NCBI GenBank assembly: GCA_017521195.1
Contig: JAFXGP010000003.1
Coordinates: 1-41,053 of the forward strand
Direction: 5' to 3'
Source: Lachnospiraceae bacterium
Lineage (GTDB): Bacteria > Bacillota > Clostridia > Lachnospirales > Lachnospiraceae
DNA: 41,053 nucleotides
Positions 24,438-32,641 of the stretch are shown in pieces; positions within the stretch are counted from its first letter, which is position 1, and the number at the start of each line of letters is the position of its first letter. The notes under the pieces were generated by a model that searched no databases, was not told the DNA's origin, and saw nothing but the letters and a program-made list of their open reading frames with translations. The position numbers and the translations under genes were made by a program.

Positions 24438-25507
24438 AAAAGGTAGAGTTAAGAAAAAAAATAACAAGAACAATATACAATTATTTGTTATTTTTTCTGT
24501 TAGTAGCATTTTTAGTATCGTGTTCTACAATGTTATTTGTTACTACATTGAGAGATACTCTGAATTTACAGTTAACCAGCGAAAATGTGAATGTGGCGGC
24601 TAAATTAACCTTTGGAAATGTGATTATCTTAAGTGTTTTATTTACGTTGATTGATTATGTCCGCAGAAAGTTTACAACGGAGAGAATTACAAAACATATT
24701 GCGGGGGCAGCACAGAAAGTTGTACAAGGAGACTTTAGTGTCAGAATTGAACCGGTGAATAAGTTAAGTGCAGATGAACATTTAAATGAGATTATTCATT
24801 GTTTTAATACCATGACAGAGGAATTGGGAAGTGTGGAAACTTTACGGACAGACTTTATCGCGAATGTATCTCATGAAATGAAAACGCCGCTTTCCGTAAT
24901 GCAAAACTATGGGACATTATTACAGATGCCGAATCTGCCGGAAGAAAAAAGATTAGAGTATGCAAAAGGGATTACAGAAGGTTCCCGCCGTTTGGCAGAT
25001 ATGATGACTAATATTTTGAAATTAAATAAATTGGAAAAGCAACAGATTTACCCTAAAACAGAGGAATACGATTTGGGAGAACAGTTGTGTGAGTGTTTAC
25101 TTCAGTTTGAAAACATATGGGAAGAGAAAAATATTGAAATTGAGACAGAGATTATAGAGGATGTGAAGGTAAATACAGACCAAGAATTGTTATCCTTGGT
25201 TTGGAATAATTTACTCTCTAATGCTTTTAAATTCACACCGGAGGGTGGCAAGGTAGTCCTAACTCTTGAGACAACGAAGGAAGATATTATTGTAAACGTA
25301 CAAGACACAGGATGTGGAATGTCCCCAGAAACAGGTGCCCATATTTTTGAAAAATTTTATCAAGGAGATACTTCTCATGCAACCCAAGGAAATGGTCTGG
25401 GACTGGCATTGGTAAAACGTGTGATAGATATTTTGCAGGGAGAAATTAGAGTCGAAAGTGTTCTTGGCAAAGGTAGTACGTTTATAGTCAAATTTAAAAA
25501 CATATAA
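24434..25507 (+). CDS. Sensor histidine kinase, partner of the preceding regulator
   Basis: 357-residue kinase with two membrane segments (about 16-38 and 59-77) separated by only some 20 residues, so it has almost no outer sensing domain and probably senses within the membrane or through a partner. HAMP (about 78-130), HisKA with His147 (IANVSHEMKTPLSV), HATPase with N box NLLSNAFKFT, DTGCGMS and GNGLGLALV. Such short-loop kinases often sense cell-envelope stress or antimicrobial peptides with an ABC transporter; no such transporter adjoins it. Confidence 0.88.
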   Translation: MKKVELRKKITRTIYNYLLFFLLVAFLVSCSTMLFVTTLRDTLNLQLTSENVNVAAKLTFGNVIILSVLFTLIDYVRRKFTTERITKHIAGAAQKVVQGDFSVRIEPVNKLSADEHLNEIIHCFNTMTEELGSVETLRTDFIANVSHEMKTPLSVMQNYGTLLQMPNLPEEKRLEYAKGITEGSRRLADMMTNILKLNKLEKQQIYPKTEEYDLGEQLCECLLQFENIWEEKNIEIETEIIEDVKVNTDQELLSLVWNNLLSNAFKFTPEGGKVVLTLETTKEDIIVNVQDTGCGMSPETGAHIFEKFYQGDTSHATQGNGLGLALVKRVIDILQGEIRVESVLGKGSTFIVKFKNI

Positions 25508-25542
25508 AATAGGATAAACAGAAAGTAGAGAATAATTTAATT

Positions 25543-25947
25543 ATGGATGATAAAAAAACAAAAACAGGTTTTAGTTACACATATTCCGCTGCAGAGCAAG
25601 AAGAAATAAAAAAAATACGTGAAAAATATCAGACAAAAAAAGAAGATGATATGAGCAGGTTACGAAAATTAGATGCTGAGGTTACACAAAAGGCTACAAC
25701 TAATTCATTAGTAATAGGTATTGTAGGAGCATTGATTATGGGGTCAGGAATGAGTCTTGTAATGACCGATATAGGTAATATATTTGGATTACAAGGAAAC
25801 ATTTGCATGGTTATTGGAATCGTAGTTGGGTTACTTGGAATGGTATTGGTTGGGGCGGCATATCCCGTATATAGTAAAGTACTTAAAACGGAACGGGAAA
25901 AAGCAGCACCGGAAATTCTCAGGCTGACAGAAGAATTGATAAAGTGA
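25543..25947 (+). CDS. Small two-span membrane protein, unknown function
   Basis: 134 residues: a charged cytosolic N-terminus (FSYTYSAAEQEEIKKIREKY near residues 10-29), membrane segments at about 54-75 and 87-110, and a charged C-terminus. The ribosome binding site is weak (AGAG about 15 bases before the ATG). It lies 35 bases after the kinase and could be transcribed with it. I recognise the type from Clostridia genomes, but not a function. Confidence 0.65.
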   Translation: MDDKKTKTGFSYTYSAAEQEEIKKIREKYQTKKEDDMSRLRKLDAEVTQKATTNSLVIGIVGALIMGSGMSLVMTDIGNIFGLQGNICMVIGIVVGLLGMVLVGAAYPVYSKVLKTEREKAAPEILRLTEELIK

Positions 25948-26034
25948 TTTATAAAACAAACAAAACCGATTGCAATTTGATATGCAAAATGATAAATTGA
26001 CAATTGTTAAAAAGATGAAAAGAGGATAATTATT

Positions 26035-26853
26035 ATGAAGAAAAATGTATGTGTTATTACCGGTGGTGGTAGTGGAATGGGTTTGGCAGCAGCGAAATGC
26101 ATGCCTAAGGAAAAAATTATTGTAGTAACAGGACGTACTATGTCTAAATTGGAAAAGGCAGTAAAAGAATTAGAAAATCTTGGTTATGAAGCTTATGCAA
26201 AGACTTGTGATACTTCCAAAAGAGAGCAGGTAAGAGAATTGGCTGAATTTGCAGCAAGTCTTGGAGAAATCAAAAATGTAATTAACTCTGCAGGTCTTTC
26301 ACCTGCAATGGCTGAACCGGAACAGTTAATTCGTGTAAATGCACTTGGTACCATATATATAAATGAAGAGTTTTCTAAGTTAATGAACGCGGGAAGTGTA
26401 ATTGTGGATATTTCCTCCAATTCAGCATATATTTTACCGGGATTTTTGGCAAACAAAAAAACATTTGCTCTTGCAGATAAAAATGAAGATTTGTTTGTGA
26501 AAAAGATTTTGGGTCTTCCAAACAAATTAAAGGGATATAAAGCATCAGGCTTAGCTTATGGTCTTTCTAAAAAATTTGTAATCTGGTATGCAGCAAAATG
26601 TGCATATGAATATGGAGCTAAAGGAATTCGCGTATGCTCTTTGAGTCCGGGACTGATTGCAACTGATATGGGAAATTTAGAATCGGAAGAAGGCGGAAGT
26701 TTATTAAATACTACTGCAGAAAGACGTATGGGAAAACCGGAAGAACTTGGATTTGCCATTGCCTCCGTGGCTGATGAAAGAAACGGATATTTAGCCGGAG
26801 TAGACGTTTTGGTTGATGGTGGTAGTGTCAACGGAAAAGAATTTATAAAATAA
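26035..26853 (+). CDS. Short-chain dehydrogenase/reductase with long substrate-side insertion
   Basis: 272-residue NAD(P)-dependent oxidoreductase. The dinucleotide motif is TGGGSGMG (residues 9-16), the structural NSAG at 84-87, catalytic Ser128 and the YGLSK motif with Tyr175 and Lys179. Ser and Tyr are 47 residues apart instead of about 13, owing to an inserted helical segment (about 136-170). A similar separation occurs in 3-alpha-hydroxysteroid dehydrogenase/carbonyl reductase of Comamonas, so a bulky alcohol or steroid-like substrate is possible but unproven. AGAGGA precedes the ATG. A possible promoter is TTGCAA at about 25970 with TAAATT 17 bases further on. Confidence 0.85.
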   Translation: MKKNVCVITGGGSGMGLAAAKCMPKEKIIVVTGRTMSKLEKAVKELENLGYEAYAKTCDTSKREQVRELAEFAASLGEIKNVINSAGLSPAMAEPEQLIRVNALGTIYINEEFSKLMNAGSVIVDISSNSAYILPGFLANKKTFALADKNEDLFVKKILGLPNKLKGYKASGLAYGLSKKFVIWYAAKCAYEYGAKGIRVCSLSPGLIATDMGNLESEEGGSLLNTTAERRMGKPEELGFAIASVADERNGYLAGVDVLVDGGSVNGKEFIK

Positions 26854-26984
26854 ATTTATATTTAACAAAACAGAAACATTACGGGAACAATTCGTAAACA
26901 AACCTCTTGTAAGATACATTCATAACAAAGCAAACAAAACGTCATTGTAAAATAGATGACAGCAAAAACAGGAGGTATTTAGAA

Positions 26985-28004
26985 ATGAGCAACAGAATTT
27001 ATTTAGTAACAGGGGCAGCAGGTTTTTTGGGAAGTAACATCTGTTTACAGTTACTTGAAAAAGGGGAAAAAGTAAGAGCTTTAGTTTTACCAAATGATAA
27101 ATCCGTAAAATATATTCCAAAGGATGTAGAAGTATGCCTTGGAGATTTATGTGATGAAAAGTCCTTATGTGATTTTTTTGATATTCCGGAAGGAATGACA
27201 AGTGTAGTTATCCACTGTGCAAGTATGGTAACCGTAGACCCTGCTTATAGTGAAAAATTAATGGCAGTAAACGTAACCGGAACCAGAAACATCATTACAA
27301 AATGTTTAGCGCATCCTGAATGCGAAAAAATGGTTTATGTAAGCAGCACAGGTGCGATTCCGGAATTGCCAATGGGAACAAAAATCAAAGAAGTAAGTAA
27401 ATTTGAACCAAACGATCCAACCAAAGTAGTAGGTGCTTACAGCCAGTCAAAAGCAAAAGCTTCTCAGATGGTTATGGATTCCGTAAATGTTATGGGATTA
27501 AAAGCTTGTATCGTTCATCCAAGTGGAATTTTAGGACCGAACGATCATGCAATCGGTGAAACAACACATACATTGATGGATATCATTAAAGGTGAAATGC
27601 CAATCGGTATGCAGGGTTCTTTCAATCTTTGTGACGTACGTGACCTTGCAGCAGGATGTATTGCGGCCGTAGACAAAGGACGTATCGGTGAAGCCTACAT
27701 TCTTGCAAACGAACCTGTTACTTTAAAAGAAATGTGTGAAATGCTTCAGGAAGAATGTAATTGTCAAAAGATCAAATTCTATCTTCCACTAGGGCTTGCT
27801 GATAAGATTGCAAAAACACTGGAAAAGAAAGCAGAAAAGAAAGGCGAAAAACCTATGATGACTTCTTTCTCTGTATACAACTTAGCAAGAAATAATGAAT
27901 TTGATTATTCTAAGGCACAAAAAGAATTGGGTTATACAACACGTTCTTATAAAGAAACAATTCATGATGAGGTAGAATGGTTAAAACAGGAAGGCTTGAT
28001 TTAA
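26985..28004 (+). CDS. NAD-dependent epimerase/dehydratase (extended SDR)
   Basis: 339-residue extended short-chain dehydrogenase. Dinucleotide motif TGAAGFLG (residues 9-16), Ser of VYVSSTGAIPE, and the YSQSK motif near residue 149 are visible. The C-terminal part resembles 3-beta-hydroxysteroid-dehydrogenase/dihydroflavonol-reductase-like members more than nucleotide-sugar epimerases. AGGAGG precedes the ATG. It stands 130 bases after the classical SDR gene with a possible separate promoter; whether the two act on one pathway is unknown. Confidence 0.85.
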   Translation: MSNRIYLVTGAAGFLGSNICLQLLEKGEKVRALVLPNDKSVKYIPKDVEVCLGDLCDEKSLCDFFDIPEGMTSVVIHCASMVTVDPAYSEKLMAVNVTGTRNIITKCLAHPECEKMVYVSSTGAIPELPMGTKIKEVSKFEPNDPTKVVGAYSQSKAKASQMVMDSVNVMGLKACIVHPSGILGPNDHAIGETTHTLMDIIKGEMPIGMQGSFNLCDVRDLAAGCIAAVDKGRIGEAYILANEPVTLKEMCEMLQEECNCQKIKFYLPLGLADKIAKTLEKKAEKKGEKPMMTSFSVYNLARNNEFDYSKAQKELGYTTRSYKETIHDEVEWLKQEGLI

Positions 28005-28057
28005 GAAATATGGAATGATTATATATCATGCAAGATTGAAAAAAAATAGGAAAAAAG

Positions 28058-28198
28058 TTGGAATATGAAGGAAAGACACTTTTAGCGGAAGAAACAAAGG
28101 CGCGTCATGAAGCTGCTATAACACAAGGAAAATCGCACAGAGTTAATATTGAGGCACAAATTGCCAAAGCAAAAGAGTTGGGAAATATTAAAAAATAA
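28058..28198 (+). other. Orphan open segment, possible gene remnant
   Basis: A 46-codon stretch open from a TTG at 28058 (TAGGA six bases before) to the TAA at 28198. The predicted peptide is helical and charged (LLAEETKARHEAAITQGKS then AQIAKAKELGNIKK). There is an in-frame stop just upstream at about 28037 and no ATG, so it is either a small protein with a TTG start or the 3' end of a lost gene. I do not recognise a family. Confidence 0.3.
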
Positions 28199-28218
28199 TA
28201 TTATTTATAATTTGGAAG

Positions 28219-28252
28219 AAGGCACAATCTTTATACGGATTGTGCCTTTAGT
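28219..28252 (+). terminator. Bidirectional terminator
   Basis: Perfect 11-base arms AAGGCACAATC (28219-28229) and GATTGTGCCTT (28238-28248) with T-rich flanks; it lies directly after the stop codon of the minus-strand cupin gene and behind the + strand genes. Confidence 0.8.
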
Positions 28253-28253
28253 T

Positions 28254-28736
28254 TTACATTTCAATTTCAATATAATCTTCTTCTTTGTAATCAACAACTA
28301 CACAGTCGGTTTTATAGATACGTTCCGGAAGAGTAATCATAATATGCATTACATCATTATGTACAGGAAATGCTGCTAAATGCCAAACACCTACATTTAA
28401 TTTTACGAAAGTGCCCTTTGGTACATAGAAGGCCTCTGTTAATTCAGGCACAGGATCTTTGGAAGCAGGTGCCACATGAAGGATGGCATCATCATCTAAA
28501 GGAAGAACGCCTTCACAGGTAGTGTTGTGGTATTCAGCTGCGGTAACAATCATTTTTTCCTCTTTACGGGTTATAAATGGAGAAAATGCGATAGGAAGAT
28601 TTCCGGAAACAGGAAATTCTACCTGGTCATTGTAGAAATCACCAAGGCTTGGTCCTTCCGGATTTAACATACTTGCAAATGTACCGTAATGTCTAAAGTT
28701 TTCTGTTGTCAATTCTTTTACTTTGATTGTTCTCAT
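28254..28736 (-). CDS. Ureidoglycolate-lyase-like cupin protein
   Basis: 160-residue cupin-fold protein with the N-terminal pattern of the AllA family (ELTTENFRHYGTFASM) and the conserved core EAFYVPKGTFVKLNVGVWHLAAFPV near residues 100-125. AllA releases glyoxylate and urea from ureidoglycolate in purine breakdown. No allantoin or purine catabolism genes adjoin it, and the sequence differs enough that another small carboxylic substrate is possible. AGGGGG precedes the ATG; it has its own promoter. Confidence 0.65.
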   Translation of the reverse strand: MRTIKVKELTTENFRHYGTFASMLNPEGPSLGDFYNDQVEFPVSGNLPIAFSPFITRKEEKMIVTAAEYHNTTCEGVLPLDDDAILHVAPASKDPVPELTEAFYVPKGTFVKLNVGVWHLAAFPVHNDVMHIMITLPERIYKTDCVVVDYKEEDYIEIEM

Positions 28737-28786
28737 AGTTACCCCCTAAATTTAAATACAAAACTTAATTTTTTTGTTTTGCCTAT

Positions 28787-28814
28787 ACTATAATTAGCTG
28801 ATTTAATTTTACAA
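28787..28814 (-). promoter_or_regulatory. Promoter of the cupin gene
   Basis: On the minus strand: -35 TTGTAA (28814-28809), spacer 16, -10 TATAGT (28792-28787). Confidence 0.55.
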
Positions 28815-28875
28815 AAAATAGTGAAAAATGTCATTTCATATTTTTAAAAAGTAGAAGAATTTATAGAAAAAATTC

Positions 28876-28904
28876 TTACGAAAAATTTTTTCTGGTGCTA
28901 AAAT
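28876..28904 (+). promoter_or_regulatory. Promoter of the CarD-type gene
   Basis: -35 TTACGA (28876-28881), spacer 17, extended -10 TGC-TAAAAT (28896-28904). Confidence 0.55.
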
Positions 28905-28946
28905 AATAAAGTAAGTAGTGTTTTGATAAGAAATGGAGCGTGGAAA

Positions 28947-29438
28947 ATGTTTCAGGTAAATGAAGTGATTGTATATGGTAAGCATGGAGTTTGCAAGATA
29001 ATTGCCAAGGGAAAAATAGATATGCCCATGATTGATAAGAATAAAGAGTATTACACATTGATGCCTTGCAAAGAAAAAGCAACGATTGTGTATGCACCGG
29101 TAGAAAACAATAAGACAATTATGCGCTATGTTTTGACTTTGGAAGAAGTAAATAATTTATTAAAAGAAGTTCCAAATTTGCAGCAAATTCCCATTGAAAA
29201 TGAACGAGAAAGGGAAATATGTTACAAAGAAACTTTGGGGAGTTGTGATTGCAGAGAACTGATTCGAATTATAAAAACACTTTATCTAAGAAAACAAGCA
29301 CGTCTGGAAAGCGGAAAGAAAACGACTGCGGTAGATGAGAGATATTTCTATTTGGCAGAAGACCAGCTGTATGGAGAACTGAGTTTTGTTTTAGGAAAAA
29401 CAAAGGATGAGATTATAAAAGATATTTGCTGGGAATAA
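28947..29438 (+). CDS. CarD/CdnL-family transcription regulator
   Basis: 163-residue protein with the Tudor-like RNA-polymerase-interacting domain at the N-terminus (FQVNEVIVYGKHGVCKI, then YYTLMPCKEKATIVYAPVEN), followed by a helical DNA-contacting part (about 70-163). CarD proteins bind the beta subunit and stabilise open promoter complexes. A TTG start at 28923 is open, but GGAG precedes ATG 28947 and the family begins there. It is monocistronic with its own promoter and a very strong terminator. Confidence 0.88.
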   Translation: MFQVNEVIVYGKHGVCKIIAKGKIDMPMIDKNKEYYTLMPCKEKATIVYAPVENNKTIMRYVLTLEEVNNLLKEVPNLQQIPIENEREREICYKETLGSCDCRELIRIIKTLYLRKQARLESGKKTTAVDERYFYLAEDQLYGELSFVLGKTKDEIIKDICWE

Positions 29439-29440
29439 AG

Positions 29441-29490
29441 AAAAAGGTATTTTGCAAGTAAAGTAAAAATTTGCAAGATACCTTTTTGTT
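29441..29490 (+). terminator. Terminator of the CarD-type gene
   Basis: 17-base arms AAAAAGGTATTTTGCAA (29441-29457) and TTGCAAGATACCTTTTT (29471-29487) with one G-U pair, ending in T5. Confidence 0.9.
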
Positions 29491-29549
29491 ATGTTTATTT
29501 TATGAAAAAAGGAACCTCAATTTGTGACCTTAATTTAGGGGGTACAAAA

Positions 29550-29700
29550 AAGTTGCAATTTATAGTAAAATAGTTTTGTATGTATAGCTGTGTGCATACA
29601 CGGGAAAAATAAAAAGGACATATGGGGCAAAAAACTTATCATGTACGAGGGGTACATACACAAAGGAAACTTTGTGATAAAAAAGTGATAAGGAGACTTT
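29550..29700 (+). promoter_or_regulatory. Pyruvate kinase promoter region and structured leader
   Basis: A candidate promoter is TTGCAA near 29553 with TTGTAT 17 bases later. The leader carries TGTATG...CATACA (about 29577-29600), ATGTAC-GAGGG-GTACAT (29641-29657) and CACAAAG-GAAA-CTTTGTG (29659-29676), the last with a stable GAAA tetraloop, then AAGGAG before the ATG. No known riboswitch is recognised. Confidence 0.4.
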
Positions 29701-31113
29701 ATGAGAAAAACAAAAATTATTTGTACCATCGGTCCGGCATCTCAGAGCCCGGAAAAAATACGTGAGATGATTGAGGCAGGAATGAATGTTTGCCGTTGTA
29801 ATTTTTCACATGGTTCCTATGAAGAACAAAAGACAAAAATGATGAATGTTGTAAGAATCAGTGAAGAAATGAGGAAACCGGTTGCAACTTTGATTGATAC
29901 AAAAGGACCGGAAATTCGTCTTCGTACTTTTGAAGAAGGAAAAGTACTTTTGGAAGAAGGACAAAAGTTCATTTTAACAACAAGAGAGGTACAGGGAACT
30001 AAGGAAATGGTTTCCGTGACCTATGAAAATATAGTGAATGACGTAGTTGTCGGTGGTTCTGTTTTAATTGATGATGGCTTAATTGAACTTGAGGTAGAAG
30101 AAATTACAGAAACTAACATTGTATGTCGTGTAGTAAACGGTGGACCTGTTTCTGATAAAAAAGGAGTAAATCTCCCGGGAGCAAATCTGTCTATGCCATT
30201 TATCAGTGAACAGGATAGAAAAGATATTTTATTTGGTATCGATTGCGGTTTTGATTTTATTGCATTATCCTTTGTCCGTACCAAGGAAGATGTTTTGGAA
30301 GTAAGAGAAATGTTGGACGAAAAGAAGAGTCCGATGAAGATTATTGCTAAGATTGAAAATATGCAGGGTATCAATAATCTGGATGAAATCTTAGAGGTAT
30401 CTGACGGCATCATGGTAGCCCGTGGAGATATGGGTGTGGAAGTACCGATGGAAGATGTTCCGGTAATTCAGAAGAGAATGATTCGTAAAGCTGTGGCAAA
30501 GGGGAAACATGTAATCACAGCAACCCAGATGCTGGAATCCATGACGAAAAATCCAAGACCTACCAGAGCAGAAGCAACAGACGTTGCCAATGCTATTTTT
30601 GACGGAACAACAGCCATTATGTTGTCCGGAGAAAGTGCAAATGGAAAATATCCGGTAGAAGCTGTTAAGACAATGTCAAAAATTGCCGAAAGAGCAGAAA
30701 AGGATATCGATTATAATAAACGTTTAAAGAAGATAGTAGATAGTGAAGAACAGGATATTACCGGTGCAATTTCTCATGCGACCTGTACTATTGCAGCAGA
30801 CTTAAATGCGTCAGCAATTATTACAGTTAGTATGTCCGGTTTTACTGCAGAAAAATTATCCCGTTTTAAACCTGCCTGTCCAATTATCTGTTGCAGTGTA
30901 AATCCAAGAGTGTGTCGTCAGGCAGCGCTTTTATGGGGTGTAACTTCTCTTTTGATTGAGAAGAAGAATACACCGGAAGACTTATTCAGAGAAGCTTTAT
31001 GGGCAGCAGAAAAAGCAGGTAAGATTAAAAAAGGTGATAAAGTAGTAGTAACTGCTGGAGTTCCTTTAGGGGTATCCGGAAACACTAATATGATTCGTGT
31101 TGTAGAGTATTAA
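29701..31113 (+). CDS. pyk: Pyruvate kinase
   Basis: 470-residue glycolytic enzyme that converts phosphoenolpyruvate and ADP to pyruvate and ATP. N-terminal TKIICTIGPAS and NVCRCNFSHG, catalytic Lys in IIAKIENMQG near residue 220, metal-binding region VARGDMGVEV near 240, and ATQMLESM are intact. The length is that of the short form, without the extra phosphoenolpyruvate-utiliser-like C-terminal domain of Bacillus enzymes. AAGGAG precedes the ATG. Only 24 bases separate it from yaaR, so the housekeeping operon may be read from the pyk promoter. Confidence 0.96.
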   Translation: MRKTKIICTIGPASQSPEKIREMIEAGMNVCRCNFSHGSYEEQKTKMMNVVRISEEMRKPVATLIDTKGPEIRLRTFEEGKVLLEEGQKFILTTREVQGTKEMVSVTYENIVNDVVVGGSVLIDDGLIELEVEEITETNIVCRVVNGGPVSDKKGVNLPGANLSMPFISEQDRKDILFGIDCGFDFIALSFVRTKEDVLEVREMLDEKKSPMKIIAKIENMQGINNLDEILEVSDGIMVARGDMGVEVPMEDVPVIQKRMIRKAVAKGKHVITATQMLESMTKNPRPTRAEATDVANAIFDGTTAIMLSGESANGKYPVEAVKTMSKIAERAEKDIDYNKRLKKIVDSEEQDITGAISHATCTIAADLNASAIITVSMSGFTAEKLSRFKPACPIICCSVNPRVCRQAALLWGVTSLLIEKKNTPEDLFREALWAAEKAGKIKKGDKVVVTAGVPLGVSGNTNMIRVVEY

Positions 31114-31137
31114 TTAGAATAGGGGAGGTGAGAGTAA

Positions 31138-31578
31138 ATGGATATGAAAGTAAATGCAGCAATGGCTCCTGCACCGGTAGAAACATCCACACAGGTAAAT
31201 CACAGTGACGGGACTTTCAAGTTTACTCTTGCCAGCCATATACAGGAAGCAGATTTGCAGGCAAGATTAAATACACTTATGGAAGACATCACCATGCAAG
31301 GAGATAAGCTTGCCAAAAAAAGAGATATCCGGGATATGAAAAAATACCGGGGACTAATCAAAGAATTTATGAATGAAATTGTAAACCGGTCGCACCAGTT
31401 TTCGAGAGAGAACTTTCTGGATAGAAGAGGAAGACACAGGGTATATGGAATCATACGCAGAATCGACCAGACATTGGATGAGTTGGCACAGGAACTGGTA
31501 AAAGATGAAAAAGATAATCTTGCAATTCTGGCGAAGATAGGGGAAATTCGCGGATTGCTTCTGGACATTTTTACATAG
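31138..31578 (+). CDS. yaaR: YaaR family protein (DUF327)
   Basis: 146-residue helical protein of the Firmicutes YaaR family. The conserved core [34 protein letters not shown]-like region ([18 protein letters not shown] near residues 54-71) and [11 protein letters not shown] are present. Function unknown; it always lies beside holB. GGGGAGG precedes the ATG. First gene of the conserved string. Confidence 0.9.
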   Translation: MDMKVNAAMAPAPVETSTQVNHSDGTFKFTLASHIQEADLQARLNTLMEDITMQGDKLAKKRDIRDMKKYRGLIKEFMNEIVNRSHQFSRENFLDRRGRHRVYGIIRRIDQTLDELAQELVKDEKDNLAILAKIGEIRGLLLDIFT

Positions 31579-31589
31579 GGGGAATAAAC

Positions 31590-32582
31590 ATGGCAGGATT
31601 TAGAGATATCGTAGGACAGGAAAATTTAAAGGAACATATGCAAAATGCCATTCGGATGGATAAGGTGTCTCATGCATATATTATTCAGGGAGAATTAGGT
31701 GCAGGGAAAGAATTTATTGCGAAGATTTTTGCAAAAACCATTCAATGTGAGAGAAGTAAGGAAGAACCGTGTGAAGAATGTCGTTCCTGTAAACAGATTA
31801 ATGGTAAGAATCATCCGGATGTAATCTGGGTAAGTCACGAAAAGCCTAATTCCATTGGTGTAGAGGACATCCGTTCACAGGTAAACAATGATATGGGAAT
31901 TAAACCATATTATGGTCCGAAGAAGATATATATTATCGGTGATGCAGAGAAGATGACAGTACAGGCACAGAATGCATTGTTGAAAACTTTGGAAGAGCCA
32001 CCGGCCTATGGAGTGATTCTTTTACTAACTACCAATGTAGATGCACTTCTGCCTACTATCTTAAGCAGATGTGTTGTGTTACATATGCGTCCTGTAGAAG
32101 ACCGTAAAATTGAAGAGTTCTTGATGAAAGAGTTGCATGTGCCGGATTATAAGGCTTCTGTATGTGCAGCATTTGCCAGAGGAAATATGGGCAAAGCAAA
32201 AGCACTGGCAGAAAATGAAGATTTTGAACATATTAAGGAAGAAGCGGTTTCCTTATTAAAATATATTAATGATATGGAGATATCCGAAATTGTTGCGGCA
32301 ATCAAGAGAATCAATGATTTTAAATTGGATGTAAACAGTTATCTGGATATTATTTCCGTATGGTTTAGGGATATCTTGTTATTCAAAGCAACAAAAGATA
32401 TCAATAGCTTGATTTTTAAGGAAGAAATACAGTATATTAGAAAGATAGCGGGCAGAAGCTCTTACGAAGGAATAGAAAATATTCTGGAAGCACTGGATAA
32501 GGCGCAGACACGTCTCAGTGCCAATGTTAACTTTGAACTTACTATGGAATTATTATTCCTTAGTGTGAAAGAGAACTCGTAA
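31590..32582 (+). CDS. holB: DNA polymerase III subunit delta'
   Basis: 330-residue clamp-loader subunit. The P-loop GELGAGKE (residues 34-41) has Glu in place of the usual Ser/Thr, consistent with a delta' subunit that does not hydrolyse ATP. Zinc cysteines are Cys53, Cys61, Cys64 and Cys67 (CEECRSCK). Sensor-1-like TTNVDALLPTILSRC near residue 150 and the C-terminal helical collar are recognisable. It loads the sliding clamp with tau/gamma and delta. Twelve bases after yaaR. Confidence 0.92.
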   Translation: MAGFRDIVGQENLKEHMQNAIRMDKVSHAYIIQGELGAGKEFIAKIFAKTIQCERSKEEPCEECRSCKQINGKNHPDVIWVSHEKPNSIGVEDIRSQVNNDMGIKPYYGPKKIYIIGDAEKMTVQAQNALLKTLEEPPAYGVILLLTTNVDALLPTILSRCVVLHMRPVEDRKIEEFLMKELHVPDYKASVCAAFARGNMGKAKALAENEDFEHIKEEAVSLLKYINDMEISEIVAAIKRINDFKLDVNSYLDIISVWFRDILLFKATKDINSLIFKEEIQYIRKIAGRSSYEGIENILEALDKAQTRLSANVNFELTMELLFLSVKENS

Positions 32583-32607
32583 CTAACCGGAGTAGTTACA
32601 AATTTTT
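32579..32607 (+). terminator. Weak hairpin overlapping the holB stop codon
   Basis: GTAACTA (32579-32585) and TAGTTAC (32593-32599) with AAATTTTT behind. Probably only a partial stop, since ricT follows within 60 bases. Confidence 0.35.
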
Positions 32608-32641
32608 GAAGAAAGTGCCTTAGGGCAAAAAGAGAGGATAC

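Noticed and set aside
23766-25507. Copper-responsive CopRS assignment for the two-component system
   Set aside because: The kinase has no outer metal-binding domain and a terminator separates it from copA; adjacency alone is not enough.
28149-28379. 76-codon + strand frame across the terminator
   Set aside because: It spans the bidirectional terminator and is antisense to the cupin gene; composition is not protein-like.
29535-29729. 64-codon minus-strand frame across the pyk leader
   Set aside because: Low-complexity hydrophobic translation of T-rich leader DNA, no SD.
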